From VBDM01 sp035702665 (GTDB lineage: Bacteria; Pseudomonadota; Gammaproteobacteria; Burkholderiales; SG8-39), in the NCBI GenBank assembly GCA_035702665.1, contig DASSQD010000146.1:1-34819 (forward strand): a DNA stretch of 34,819 nucleotides, read 5' to 3'. The notes under the pieces are model-generated. The model was not told the DNA's origin, searched no databases, and saw nothing but the letters and a program-made list of their open reading frames with translations. The number at the start of each line of letters is the position of its first letter. Position 1 is the first letter of the stretch. Both the position numbers and the translations under genes were made by a program. Shown one piece after another: positions 8,290 to 16,019 of this stretch.

Positions 8290-9918
8290 CTAGCGGCTCG
8301 CTACGCGCTGCCGCGACTCCCTGATCTCGGCTCGCTCCCCGTCAGAGTGTCGCGTGAGCCGCGCGAGCCTGCCGAAATAGCCCGCGGCTTTCTGCTTGTC
8401 CCCCGCCGCCTCGGCCGCCTTGGCGGCCCCGTAGAACCCGCGGAGGCGATTCGGCATCGCCCTCATCGACGCCTCGTACTCTTGCAGCGCAAGGGCCGGC
8501 TGCTGCTGCTCCATCAGCATGTCGCCGAGCAGCTCGCGCATCGGATAGAGACGGTTCTCCATCGCGACGTGCTTCTCGCTGCCGTCCTCGAGATCGGCGG
8601 CGGCGCGCATGAACTTGAGCGCCTCGTCCTTCTCGCTCCGGCCCTGCGCCAGCCAGGCCTGCGCCGCGAGGATCTGGATCTCGACCTGTTCCGCCCAGTA
8701 CGACTGATTCGATTTTTCCAGGGCGGCACGCTGCTCCTTCAGCTTGTCGATGTCCGCCTGCGCGCTGGCGGGATCGCCGCTCCGCGCAGCGCCCATCGCG
8801 CGGGTGAAATACGTGATTGCCTCGGCGGCGGGGTACGGCGACCCGTGGGGCTGGAGCCCGGCCGCGCACTTCCAGTCCTGGCGCTCCAGGCAGTACCGCG
8901 CCGGCGGCGCGACGGTGCCGGTATAAGCGCCGATGTTCGGATAGAAGCCCATCTGGGCTGACTTCAGCTCATCGATGATCTGCTTCGCGTTCTTGTCCTG
9001 ACCGAGCTGGAGATACGCGTACGTCATGAAGTCCCAAGCATGAGGCGCCTGCGGGAAGATCTTCCCCGTGCCCGGCCAGCTCTTCGCTCCGACCTGCTTG
9101 CTGACCTCGACCGCGCTCTGGTTCGAGCGGATCGAGGCTTCCCACATGCCGACCATCGAGTAGATATGCGAGGGCATGTGCTGGGCGTGCGGCGCCGACG
9201 GCGCGACCTTCGCGTACTTGTTCGCCGACGGCACGCCCTTCTGCGCGATAGGCGCGAAGTCGTAGCTGTGAATCAGGTAGTGCGTGACGCCGGGGTGGTC
9301 GGGATACTTCTTGTCGATCGGCTCGAGGATCGCGATCGCCCTGATCAGCGGGTCCATCGACTTGTGGTCGAAGATCTCGTTGAGGGCGAGCGCCCAGAAG
9401 ATCTTGGCTTCCACATCGTTCGGATACTTCTTGGCAAGGGCTTCCATCGCCTTCTCGTAGTTGCGGGTGCGCGTGTCCTGGTCCACCTTGTCGTAGTCCT
9501 TGAAGTACTCCTTGGCCGCTGCCAGCCAGTCGCGCTCGCGCTGCGTCTTGGCGCCGATCGCCTCGCCTTTCTCGATCGCGTCGAGCCCGCGCTTCAGCGT
9601 CGCGGCATCGAACGGCCCAACGAGCGGATTCGGGCGCTGCGAGATCGCGATGCCCCAGTAGGCGATCGCGCAGGTCGGATCGGTCTCCGGAATGGCGGTG
9701 AACGCCTTTACCGTGTCGGGGAAGAAGAAGGAGTGGAGCATCGCCAAAGCGCGCTCGAACTGCTTCTGCGCGTCGGACGTGCACGAGGTCTTGAATAGCA
9801 CCCTGCCGTACTTCTCGCCCTCGGACTTCGCCTTGGGGTCGTCGCCGTGGGCGAAGGCGGTAGCGCTGGCGATCCCCAGGAGTACTGCTAGCGCGAGCTT
9901 CGATGATTTCGCGTTCAT
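8290..9918 (-). CDS. Secreted tetratricopeptide-repeat protein, uncharacterised family
   Basis: From the ATG at 9918 this is a 542-residue protein with a clear signal peptide (KLALAVLLGIASATAFAHG). The mature protein is helical and TPR-rich: AQKQFERALAMLHSFFFPD, CAIAYWGIAISQRPNP, later AWDFMTYAYLQLGQ and ALALQEYEASMRAMPNR. A central block, HAQHMPSHIYSMVGMWEASI, carries several His residues. I recognise it from a family of secreted TPR proteins of unknown function in proteobacteria and soil MAGs. The start is supported by GGGAGAA upstream and a four-base ATGA overlap with the cupin gene, so the two are translationally coupled. No enzymatic motif is apparent. Confidence 0.85.
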   Translation of the reverse strand: MNAKSSKLALAVLLGIASATAFAHGDDPKAKSEGEKYGRVLFKTSCTSDAQKQFERALAMLHSFFFPDTVKAFTAIPETDPTCAIAYWGIAISQRPNPLVGPFDAATLKRGLDAIEKGEAIGAKTQRERDWLAAAKEYFKDYDKVDQDTRTRNYEKAMEALAKKYPNDVEAKIFWALALNEIFDHKSMDPLIRAIAILEPIDKKYPDHPGVTHYLIHSYDFAPIAQKGVPSANKYAKVAPSAPHAQHMPSHIYSMVGMWEASIRSNQSAVEVSKQVGAKSWPGTGKIFPQAPHAWDFMTYAYLQLGQDKNAKQIIDELKSAQMGFYPNIGAYTGTVAPPARYCLERQDWKCAAGLQPHGSPYPAAEAITYFTRAMGAARSGDPASAQADIDKLKEQRAALEKSNQSYWAEQVEIQILAAQAWLAQGRSEKDEALKFMRAAADLEDGSEKHVAMENRLYPMRELLGDMLMEQQQPALALQEYEASMRAMPNRLRGFYGAAKAAEAAGDKQKAAGYFGRLARLTRHSDGERAEIRESRQRVASR

Positions 9919-10490
9919 GATGGTTCTCCCATGTGTTGTACCTTCTCCCAAGCCTCGCTCGCTTGCGCGAAGCGGCGCCGGGCCCGCTCGATGTCGAACG
10001 GACCTTCGAGAAGCGTTTCCGCGTCCCACTCGCTCCTCCCGGGGCCGAAGAAATCGCCCCCGTAGACGTGGATCGCGCCGGTCAGCCGGCCGATGGGGTT
10101 GGTCACCGAGTGGATGATGTCCGGTCCGAGCGGCTCCGCGTCCTTTTCGCACAGCGACTTTGCCCCAGCTGCCTCCACCCGGCCGGCGCTACCCGGCACC
10201 CGGCGCCAGAAGATGTTGTCCTCGCGCCCGGTATAGATTCCGATGACGGCCCATATACGGTTGTGATTGTGCGGGGCGATGGTCATCATCGGGCCCCACA
10301 CGACGTTGAGGATGGTCAGCTCGCTCGAGCGGTAGAGCGCGTGCAGCCCCGGCTTCGGCTCGCCCAGCGCCTTCATCACGGACGCAGGTTCCCGGACGGC
10401 GTGCTTCACAACCTCGCGCACCTCCTTGTGCGAGCGGTCGGCCGCGAGCGCCGCCTTGCAATCGGCGATGAACCGGTCAAGGTCGAACAT
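9915..10490 (-). CDS. Cysteine dioxygenase-like cupin, predicted metal-dependent enzyme
   Basis: This 191-residue cytoplasmic protein has a double-stranded beta-helix. The first cupin motif is PHNHNRIWAVIGIYTGRED: His74 and His76 are candidate metal ligands and Glu90 could be the third. The second motif is DIIHSVTNP...AIHVYGGDF with His127 and His141. This pattern is that of the cysteine dioxygenase-type predicted metal-dependent enzymes (COG5553-like, as I recall it), which could oxidise a small thiol or another small molecule. The substrate is not known. It overlaps the secreted TPR gene by ATGA and lies 37 bp after the Bug/TctC receptor gene on the same strand. Confidence 0.85.
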   Translation of the reverse strand: MFDLDRFIADCKAALAADRSHKEVREVVKHAVREPASVMKALGEPKPGLHALYRSSELTILNVVWGPMMTIAPHNHNRIWAVIGIYTGREDNIFWRRVPGSAGRVEAAGAKSLCEKDAEPLGPDIIHSVTNPIGRLTGAIHVYGGDFFGPGRSEWDAETLLEGPFDIERARRRFAQASEAWEKVQHMGEPS

Positions 10491-10527
10491 GATCGCAAAG
10501 CGCTGCGAGCGACATCATAGCCGCGGT

Positions 10528-11520
10528 TCAATCGTTGATCGTGATCTTCGCTTCTTTGATGACCGGGCCCCACCTGTCCATCTCGGCCTTGAAATGACGC
10601 GCCAGCTCGGGCGGCGTCGAGGCGGCCGGTGTGGCGCCGGCCTGCTCGAACCTCAGCTTGACTGTGGGATCGGCGAGCGCGGCCGCCGTATCGGAATGAA
10701 TCCTCTCGACGATCGCGGGCGGGGTCCCAGCCGGGACGAACAATCCGAACCATAGCGAGACGTCGTCGAACCCGGGCACGCCGGCCTCCCGGAAAGTGGG
10801 CAACTCCGGAGCGACCCGGATCCGCCCGGGCCAGGCCACAGCGAGAGCGCGCACCCGGCCGGCGGTGATCAGCGGCAGCGCCAAGGCGAACGTGGGGAAT
10901 ACGGCGTCGATGCGCCCGGCGATGAGGTCGCTCATGATCGTGGACGGGGCGCTGTAGGGCACGTGCGTCATTTGCACGCCGGTCTTGCGTTTGAACAGCT
11001 CACCGCACAGATGCACGGTGGTTCCGCGGCCGGGCGAACCGTACGTGATCTTCCCCGGGTTGGCCTTGGCGTGGGCTACGAATTCCGCGATCGAGCGTGC
11101 GGGCGAAGTATTCGGAACGATCATCACGTTCGGTTGCCTGCTGACGAGCGAGACGGGCGCGAAGTCCGCGACGGGATCGAAGGCAAGCGATGGATAGAGG
11201 AAGCGGCTCACCGCGAGCGGCGTCCCCGCCAGAAGGAGCGTGTGCCCGTCGGGCGCGGAACGCGCGACCGTCTCGGCGGCTATGTTGCCGCTCGCGCCCA
11301 TCTTAGTCTCGACGATCGCCTGCTGGCCCCAGAGTGCGGTCAAGGGGCTCGCGAGGATGCGGGCGGAAACCTCCGGCCCACCGCTGAAGCCGACGACGAT
11401 ACGCACGGGGCGCGCGGGCCAAACCTGCGCCGGGCCCTGCGCCAGGGCGCGGCGCACCGTGAATGCCGGCGCGAGCAGCGACGCGGCGGCGAGGCCGATG
11501 AAGCGGCGGCGGTGAATCAC
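10528..11520 (-). CDS. Tripartite tricarboxylate transporter-type receptor (Bug/TctC family)
   Basis: From the GTG at 11520 this is a ~330-residue periplasmic receptor. The N-terminus HRRRFIGLAAASLLAPAF is a Tat-like or Sec signal ending near ALAQG. The mature protein shows family blocks: WPARPVRIVVGFSGG, LLAGTPLAVSRFLYPSLAFDP, NPGKITYGSPGRGTTVHL, MTHVPYSAPSTIMSDLIAGRIDAVF and LPTFREAGVPGFD. GGGAGAA six bases before the GTG sets the start. Bug proteins bind carboxylates such as tricarboxylates, amides or aromatic acids. No TctA/TctB membrane genes are nearby, so this is an orphan receptor, which is common in betaproteobacteria. A LysR gene lies divergently across 106 bp. Confidence 0.93.
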   Translation of the reverse strand: MIHRRRFIGLAAASLLAPAFTVRRALAQGPAQVWPARPVRIVVGFSGGPEVSARILASPLTALWGQQAIVETKMGASGNIAAETVARSAPDGHTLLLAGTPLAVSRFLYPSLAFDPVADFAPVSLVSRQPNVMIVPNTSPARSIAEFVAHAKANPGKITYGSPGRGTTVHLCGELFKRKTGVQMTHVPYSAPSTIMSDLIAGRIDAVFPTFALALPLITAGRVRALAVAWPGRIRVAPELPTFREAGVPGFDDVSLWFGLFVPAGTPPAIVERIHSDTAAALADPTVKLRFEQAGATPAASTPPELARHFKAEMDRWGPVIKEAKITIND

Positions 11521-11586
11521 GTGGCGTTCTCCCGGAATCGGAAACACCGATCGTAGGCCGGCGCCCTCTATGTGTCCAATGCATTT

Positions 11587-11603
11587 ATCGCTCATATATT
11601 GAT
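11587..11603. promoter_or_regulatory. Candidate LysR-type regulator site (ATC-N11-GAT)
   Basis: In the 106-bp divergent gap between the Bug receptor and the LysR gene, an AT-rich patch (11583-11620) contains ATC, eleven bases, then GAT. This is a T-N11-A-type dyad of the LysR-box form. It overlaps TATATT and lies 24 bases before the lysR ATG, so binding could repress lysR and activate the receptor gene. The call rests on the dyad and position alone. Confidence 0.4.
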
Positions 11604-11626
11604 GCAGTATTGTTAATATTCGCCGC

Positions 11627-12571
11627 ATGAACTTCCGTCACCTGCGAGCCTTTGCCGCTATCGCCGACACCGGCGGCTTCGCCCGCGCGGCCGCGCAGCT
11701 TCACCTGAGCCAGCCCGCGCTCTCCCGGCAGATGCAAGCGCTCGAGGCAGAGCTCGGCGTGCCGCTGTTCGATCGCGTCGGCCGAGGCGTGCGGCTGACC
11801 TCCGAGGGCGACGACCTGCTCCGGCGCAGCCGACGCCTGCTCGCGGAAGCGGAATCGCTCGGCGAGCGCGCACGGTCGCTCAAGACCGGGCAGACGGGAA
11901 TCCTGCGCGTCGGCGCCACACCGCACGTGATCGAGAGTCTCCTCGCAAACTTCCTGGTCCGGTATGGGCGGCAGCATCCGGGCATCGAGATCCATCTGGT
12001 CGAAGATGGCGGCGCTCGGCTGCCGGCGCGCCTGGAACGGGGCGACGCTCACCTTGCGCTGGGATCCTCGGTGGATGCGCGTTTCGGATTTCGCGTGCTG
12101 TATCCCATGCACGCGCTCGCGCTGCTGTCGCCGGCACACCGTGCGGCGGGCCGGAGATCGCTCGAGATCGAAGCCCTGGCGGAGGAGCCACTCCTGCTGC
12201 TGCGGCGGGAGTTCGGATCGCGCGAGTGGTTCGACCTCGCCTGCCAAGCGGCGCATCTGAGGCCGCGCGTCCTTCTGGAAAGCGCGGCGCCGCAGACTCT
12301 GATCGTGCTCGCGACGACCGGCTACGGCATCGCGATCGTTCCATCGAACCTGCGCCTGCCGGCCCGTGCGGTCCGGGCCATTCCGTTGGTCCATCGCGGA
12401 GCGTCGATCGGAAGATGGCAGACGGTGTTCTGGGATCCGCGGCGGTTCCTGGCGCCGTACGCCGAGCAGTTCGTCGCGGAGCTCGCCGCCTATTGCCGGC
12501 GCGGCTATCCGGGTCGAAACCTGATTCGTCGCGCGTTGCCGCTACCCAGGCCGAAGGATTCGGGCAATTAG
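11627..12571 (+). CDS. LysR-family transcriptional regulator
   Basis: This 314-residue protein has the classic N-terminal winged helix-turn-helix: MNFRHLRAFAAIADTGGFARAAAQLHLSQPALSRQ..., LEAELGVPLFDRVGRGVRLT (residues 1-60), then a linker helix (GDDLLRRSRRLLAEAESLGERA) and a periplasmic-binding-like effector domain from about residue 90. Expected role: effector-responsive control of the divergent Bug/TctC receptor gene, and possibly of the TRAP operon that starts 35 bp downstream on the same strand. The effector is probably a substrate of one of these transporters. This is inference from position. Confidence 0.95.
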   Translation: MNFRHLRAFAAIADTGGFARAAAQLHLSQPALSRQMQALEAELGVPLFDRVGRGVRLTSEGDDLLRRSRRLLAEAESLGERARSLKTGQTGILRVGATPHVIESLLANFLVRYGRQHPGIEIHLVEDGGARLPARLERGDAHLALGSSVDARFGFRVLYPMHALALLSPAHRAAGRRSLEIEALAEEPLLLLRREFGSREWFDLACQAAHLRPRVLLESAAPQTLIVLATTGYGIAIVPSNLRLPARAVRAIPLVHRGASIGRWQTVFWDPRRFLAPYAEQFVAELAAYCRRGYPGRNLIRRALPLPRPKDSGN

Positions 12572-12606
12572 GGTAGATTAGCGTTTCAAGACCAATGGGA
12601 GAAACC

Positions 12607-13563
12607 ATGCGCCTGATCGTAACCCTAGCTATCGCCTTGTTCGCAGCCGGAAGCCAAGCCCGCGAATTCCGCGCCGCCGACATCCAGCCGGACGACTACC
12701 CGACCGTGCTCGCCGTGCGCTACATGAGCGACATCATCAAGCAGAAGACCGGCGGCAAGGACTCGATCAAGGTGTTCTCCGGCGGCGCGCTCGGGGGCGA
12801 GAAGGACACGATCGAGCAGGTGAAGATCGGCGCGCTCGACCTGGTGCGCGTCAACGTCGCGCCGATGAACAACATCTGCCCCGAGACCATGGTCCCGACG
12901 ATGCCGTTCCTGTTCCGGTCGAAGGAGCACATGCGCAAGGTGCTCGACGGGCCGGTCGGCGATCAGATCCTCGCCGCCTGCGCGCCGCAGGGCTTCGTCG
13001 GCCTCGCGTTCTACGACAGCGGCGCCCGGTCCCTCTATACGGTGAAGAAGCCGGTGCGCAGCTTCGCCGACATGAAGGGGCTGAAGGTGCGCGTGCAGCA
13101 GTCCGACCTGTGGGTGTCGCTGCTGCAGGCGATGGGCGCGAACGCGACGCCGATGCCCTACGGCGAGGTCTACACCGGCCTGAAGACCGGCGTCATCGAC
13201 GCGGCCGAGAACAACTGGCCCTCGTACGACACCGCGCATCACTACGAGGTGGCGAAGTTCTACACGCTGACCGAGCACTCGATGGCGCCGGAGCTGCTGC
13301 TCATCTCGAAGAACGTCTGGGACCGGCTCACGCCCGACGAGCAGAAGATCTTCCGCCAGGCCGCAAGAGAATCGGTGCCCTACATGCGCAAGCTCTGGGA
13401 CGCCAAGGAAGCGGCCTCGCGCGACCTCGTCGAGAAGGCGGGCTCGCAGGTGATCACCGTCGACAAGAAGCCGTTCCAGGACGCGATGAAGCCGGTGTAC
13501 GACAAGTTCATCACCGATCCCAAGCTCAAGGACATGATCAGGCGGGTGCAGGCGACGAAGTAG
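12607..13563 (+). CDS. dctP: TRAP transporter periplasmic substrate-binding protein
   Basis: This 318-residue receptor has a short signal peptide (RLIVTLAIALFAAGSQA). DctP-family blocks follow: GGALGGEKDTIEQVKIGALDL, SFADMKGLKVRVQQSDLW, ANATPMPYGEVYTGLKTGVID and AAENNWPSYDTAHHYEVAKFY. The Arg in KVRVQQ is at the conserved carboxylate-binding position of TRAP receptors, so the ligand is probably an organic acid. I chose the ATG at 12607 because GGGAGAAACC lies directly before it; the upstream in-frame ATG at 12595 is itself part of that ribosome-binding region. dctQ starts 7 bp after the stop. Confidence 0.95.
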   Translation: MRLIVTLAIALFAAGSQAREFRAADIQPDDYPTVLAVRYMSDIIKQKTGGKDSIKVFSGGALGGEKDTIEQVKIGALDLVRVNVAPMNNICPETMVPTMPFLFRSKEHMRKVLDGPVGDQILAACAPQGFVGLAFYDSGARSLYTVKKPVRSFADMKGLKVRVQQSDLWVSLLQAMGANATPMPYGEVYTGLKTGVIDAAENNWPSYDTAHHYEVAKFYTLTEHSMAPELLLISKNVWDRLTPDEQKIFRQAARESVPYMRKLWDAKEAASRDLVEKAGSQVITVDKKPFQDAMKPVYDKFITDPKLKDMIRRVQATK

Positions 13564-13570
13564 CGTCCCT

Positions 13571-14059
13571 ATGCTCACCCGCTTCTGCGCCGCCGCGGCG
13601 AGGCTGTGCCTGATGGCGGCGGTGGCCGGCCTCGTCGCCATCGTGGCGGCCGTGATCACCCAGGTGTTCGGCCGCTACGTCCTCAACGACACGCCGACCT
13701 GGGCCGAGGCCCTGGCGATGCTGCTCGTGCTCTACGTCACCATGCTCGGCGCCGCGGTGGGCGTGCGCGACGCCGGTCACATCGGCATGGAGTCGCTGCT
13801 CGTGCTGGTCCCCGAGAAGGTGCGCCTGAAGCTCGAGCTCGCGATCCATGTGCTCGTCGCCGCTTTCGGCGCGCTGATGGCGTGGAACGGCGCCTTCCTC
13901 GCCTGGTCGGTGCACGACTATCGGATACCGACGCTGGGCATCTCCGAAGGGCTCAACTACGTGCCGATGGCCGTCTCGGGCGCGCTGATCCTCCTCTTCT
14001 CGATCGAGCACGTCGTCGCGCAGCTGCGCGGCCGGGAGGTCGCGCCGGCATGGCATTGA
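13571..14059 (+). CDS. dctQ: TRAP transporter small membrane subunit
   Basis: This 162-residue protein has four transmembrane helices and the DctQ-type pattern: helix 1 AVAGLVAIVAAVITQVFGRYVLN, then DTPTWAEALAMLLVLYVTMLGAAVGVRDAGHIGMESLL. Its small size and the GRY...PTW...E motif are characteristic. It forms the membrane complex with DctM and receives substrate from DctP. The stop overlaps the dctM start by 10 bp, so the two are coupled. Confidence 0.93.
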   Translation: MLTRFCAAAARLCLMAAVAGLVAIVAAVITQVFGRYVLNDTPTWAEALAMLLVLYVTMLGAAVGVRDAGHIGMESLLVLVPEKVRLKLELAIHVLVAAFGALMAWNGAFLAWSVHDYRIPTLGISEGLNYVPMAVSGALILLFSIEHVVAQLRGREVAPAWH

Positions 14060-15333
14060 CGCTGCTCGCCGTCTCGTTCGCGGTCCTTCTCCTGCTCGGC
14101 GTTCCGGTGGCCTTCGCCATCGGACTGTCGGCCGTGTGCGCCATCCTCTACGAAGGGCTGCCGCTCGCGGTGGTGTTCCAGCAGATGCGGGCCGGGATGA
14201 ACATCTTCTCGTTCCTCGCGATCCCGTTCTTCATCTTCGCCGGCGAGCTGATGCTGCACGGCGGGATCGCCGACCGCATCGTGGGCTTCGCCAAGGCACT
14301 GGTCGGCCACATCCGCGGCGGCCTAGGCATGTCCAACGTCGTGGCGTGCACCCTCTTCGGCGGGATTTCCGGGTCCGCGGTGGCGGACGTGTCGGCGATG
14401 GGCGCGGTGATGATCCCGATGATGAAGAAGGAGGGCTACCACGCCGACTACGCGGTGAACGTCACCACGCACGCGGCGCTCGTCGGCGTGCTGATGCCGA
14501 CCAGCCACAACATGATCATCTACTCGCTCGCCGCGGGCGGAAAGGTCTCGGTGGCGGCGCTCATCCTCGCGGGCGTGCTGCCGGCGGTCATCCTCACCGT
14601 GTGCAATCTCGTCGCGGCGTATCTGGTGGCGATCAAGCGCGGCTATCCCGCCGGCACCTTCCCGGGGTGGGAGGCGGTGGGGCTGGCGTTCGCCTCGGCG
14701 CTCCCGGGACTGTTCGTCGTCGCGATCATCGTCGCCGGCATCCTCTCCGGCGCCTTCACCGCCACCGAGTCGGCCTCGATCGCGGTGCTCTACGCTCTCG
14801 TCCTGACGGCGATCGCCTACCGCACCCTGACCTGGGACAATTTCCTCAAGGCGGCCGCCAAGGCCGTCAAGACGACCGGCATCGTGCTGCTGCTGATCGG
14901 GATCTCGGCGACCTTCGGCTACCTCATCAGCCTCTACGAGGTCGCCGACCTGACCGGCAAGGCGCTCGCCAGCATTTCGACCAGCCCGTGGGTGATCTTC
15001 CTGCTCGTCAATATCATCCTGTTCCTGCTCGGCACCTTTCTCGACATGGCGCCGACCATCCTGATCTGCACGCCCATCTTCCTGCCGATCTGCGCGCAGT
15101 ACGGCATGAGCCCCGTGCAGTTCGGAATGCTGATGCTGATCAACTGCGCGCTCGGCCTGAACACGCCGCCCGTCGGCACGACGCAGTTCGTCGGCTGCGC
15201 GATCGGCGGCGTGTCGATCGGCTACGTCATGCGCACCATCTGGCCCTTCTACGGCGCGCTGATCGCGGCGCTGATGCTGGTCACCTACGTGCCGGCGTTC
15301 TCGCTCGCCTTGCCCAACCTGTTCCTCAAGTGA
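14050..15333 (+). CDS. dctM: TRAP transporter large membrane subunit
   Basis: This 427-residue protein has about twelve hydrophobic segments and DctM hallmarks: FLAIPFFIFAGELMLHGGIADRI, GGLGMSNVVACTLFGGISGSAVADVSAMG, VGVLMPTSHNMIIYS, GAFTATESASIAVLYAL and LNTPPVGTTQFVG. It is the sodium- or proton-driven permease of the TRAP system, in the inner membrane. The start at 14050 (ATGGCATTG) overlaps the end of dctQ. The SDR gene begins 2 bp after its stop. Confidence 0.95.
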   Translation: MALTLLAVSFAVLLLLGVPVAFAIGLSAVCAILYEGLPLAVVFQQMRAGMNIFSFLAIPFFIFAGELMLHGGIADRIVGFAKALVGHIRGGLGMSNVVACTLFGGISGSAVADVSAMGAVMIPMMKKEGYHADYAVNVTTHAALVGVLMPTSHNMIIYSLAAGGKVSVAALILAGVLPAVILTVCNLVAAYLVAIKRGYPAGTFPGWEAVGLAFASALPGLFVVAIIVAGILSGAFTATESASIAVLYALVLTAIAYRTLTWDNFLKAAAKAVKTTGIVLLLIGISATFGYLISLYEVADLTGKALASISTSPWVIFLLVNIILFLLGTFLDMAPTILICTPIFLPICAQYGMSPVQFGMLMLINCALGLNTPPVGTTQFVGCAIGGVSIGYVMRTIWPFYGALIAALMLVTYVPAFSLALPNLFLK

Positions 15334-15335
15334 CC

Positions 15336-16019
15336 ATGGCGACGACCGCGCTCATCGTCGGCGCCGGCAGCGGCCTGTCGGCGTCGCTCGCGCGGCTGTT
15401 CGCGAAGGAGGGCATGCGCGTCGCGCTCGCCGCGCGCGACACCGGCAAGCTCGCCGCGCTGGCGAAGGAGACCGGCGCGATCGCGATCGCGTGCGACGCG
15501 TCGATCGCCGCGCAGGTGGAGGCGATGTTCGAGAAGGTCCAGGCGCCCGACCTGGTCGTCTACAACGCCGGCTACCGGACGCGCGGCCCGCTGGTTGGGC
15601 TCGATCCGAAGGAAGTCGAGCGCACGCTGATGATCTCGGCCTACGGCGGGTTCCTGGTCGGTCAGGCGGCGGCGAAGCGCATGCTGCCGCGGGGGAGCGG
15701 CTCGGTCTTCTTCACCGGGGCTTCGGCGAGCGTGAAGGGCTACGCGGAGTCGGCGCCGTTCGCGATGGGCAAGTTCGCGCTGCGCGGCCTCGCGCAGAGC
15801 ATGGCGCGCGAGCTCGCGCCGAAGGGGATCCACGTCGCGCACTTCGTCATCGACGGCGGCATCGCGCAGGGCCCGAACGACCCGAGGGCGAAGGAGCGCG
15901 GCGCGGACGGCATGCTGCAGCCCGACGAGATCGCGAAGAACTATCTGGACGTCCACCGCCAGCACCGCAGCGCCTGGACCTGGGAGGTCGAGCTGCGGCC
16001 GTGGATCGAGCGCTTCTAG
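15336..16019 (+). CDS. SDR-family protein with catalytic Tyr replaced by Phe
   Basis: This 227-residue Rossmann protein begins ALIVGAGSGLSASLARLF (nucleotide-binding glycines), then AARDTGKL, YNAG at 76-79 in place of NNAG, GASAS (Ser130/Ser132) and SAPFAMGKFALRGLAQSM. In classical SDRs the last motif is YxxxK; here it is Phe142 with Lys146 retained, so the proton-relay Tyr is missing. HVAHFVIDGGIAQGPNDP near the C-terminus is shared by a group of SDRs I recall as having this substitution. It may be a low-activity reductase or a binding protein. It is joined to the TRAP operon (2-bp gap), which suggests action on the imported acid. It ends in a CTAG shared with the convergent kinase gene. Confidence 0.88.
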   Translation: MATTALIVGAGSGLSASLARLFAKEGMRVALAARDTGKLAALAKETGAIAIACDASIAAQVEAMFEKVQAPDLVVYNAGYRTRGPLVGLDPKEVERTLMISAYGGFLVGQAAAKRMLPRGSGSVFFTGASASVKGYAESAPFAMGKFALRGLAQSMARELAPKGIHVAHFVIDGGIAQGPNDPRAKERGADGMLQPDEIAKNYLDVHRQHRSAWTWEVELRPWIERF

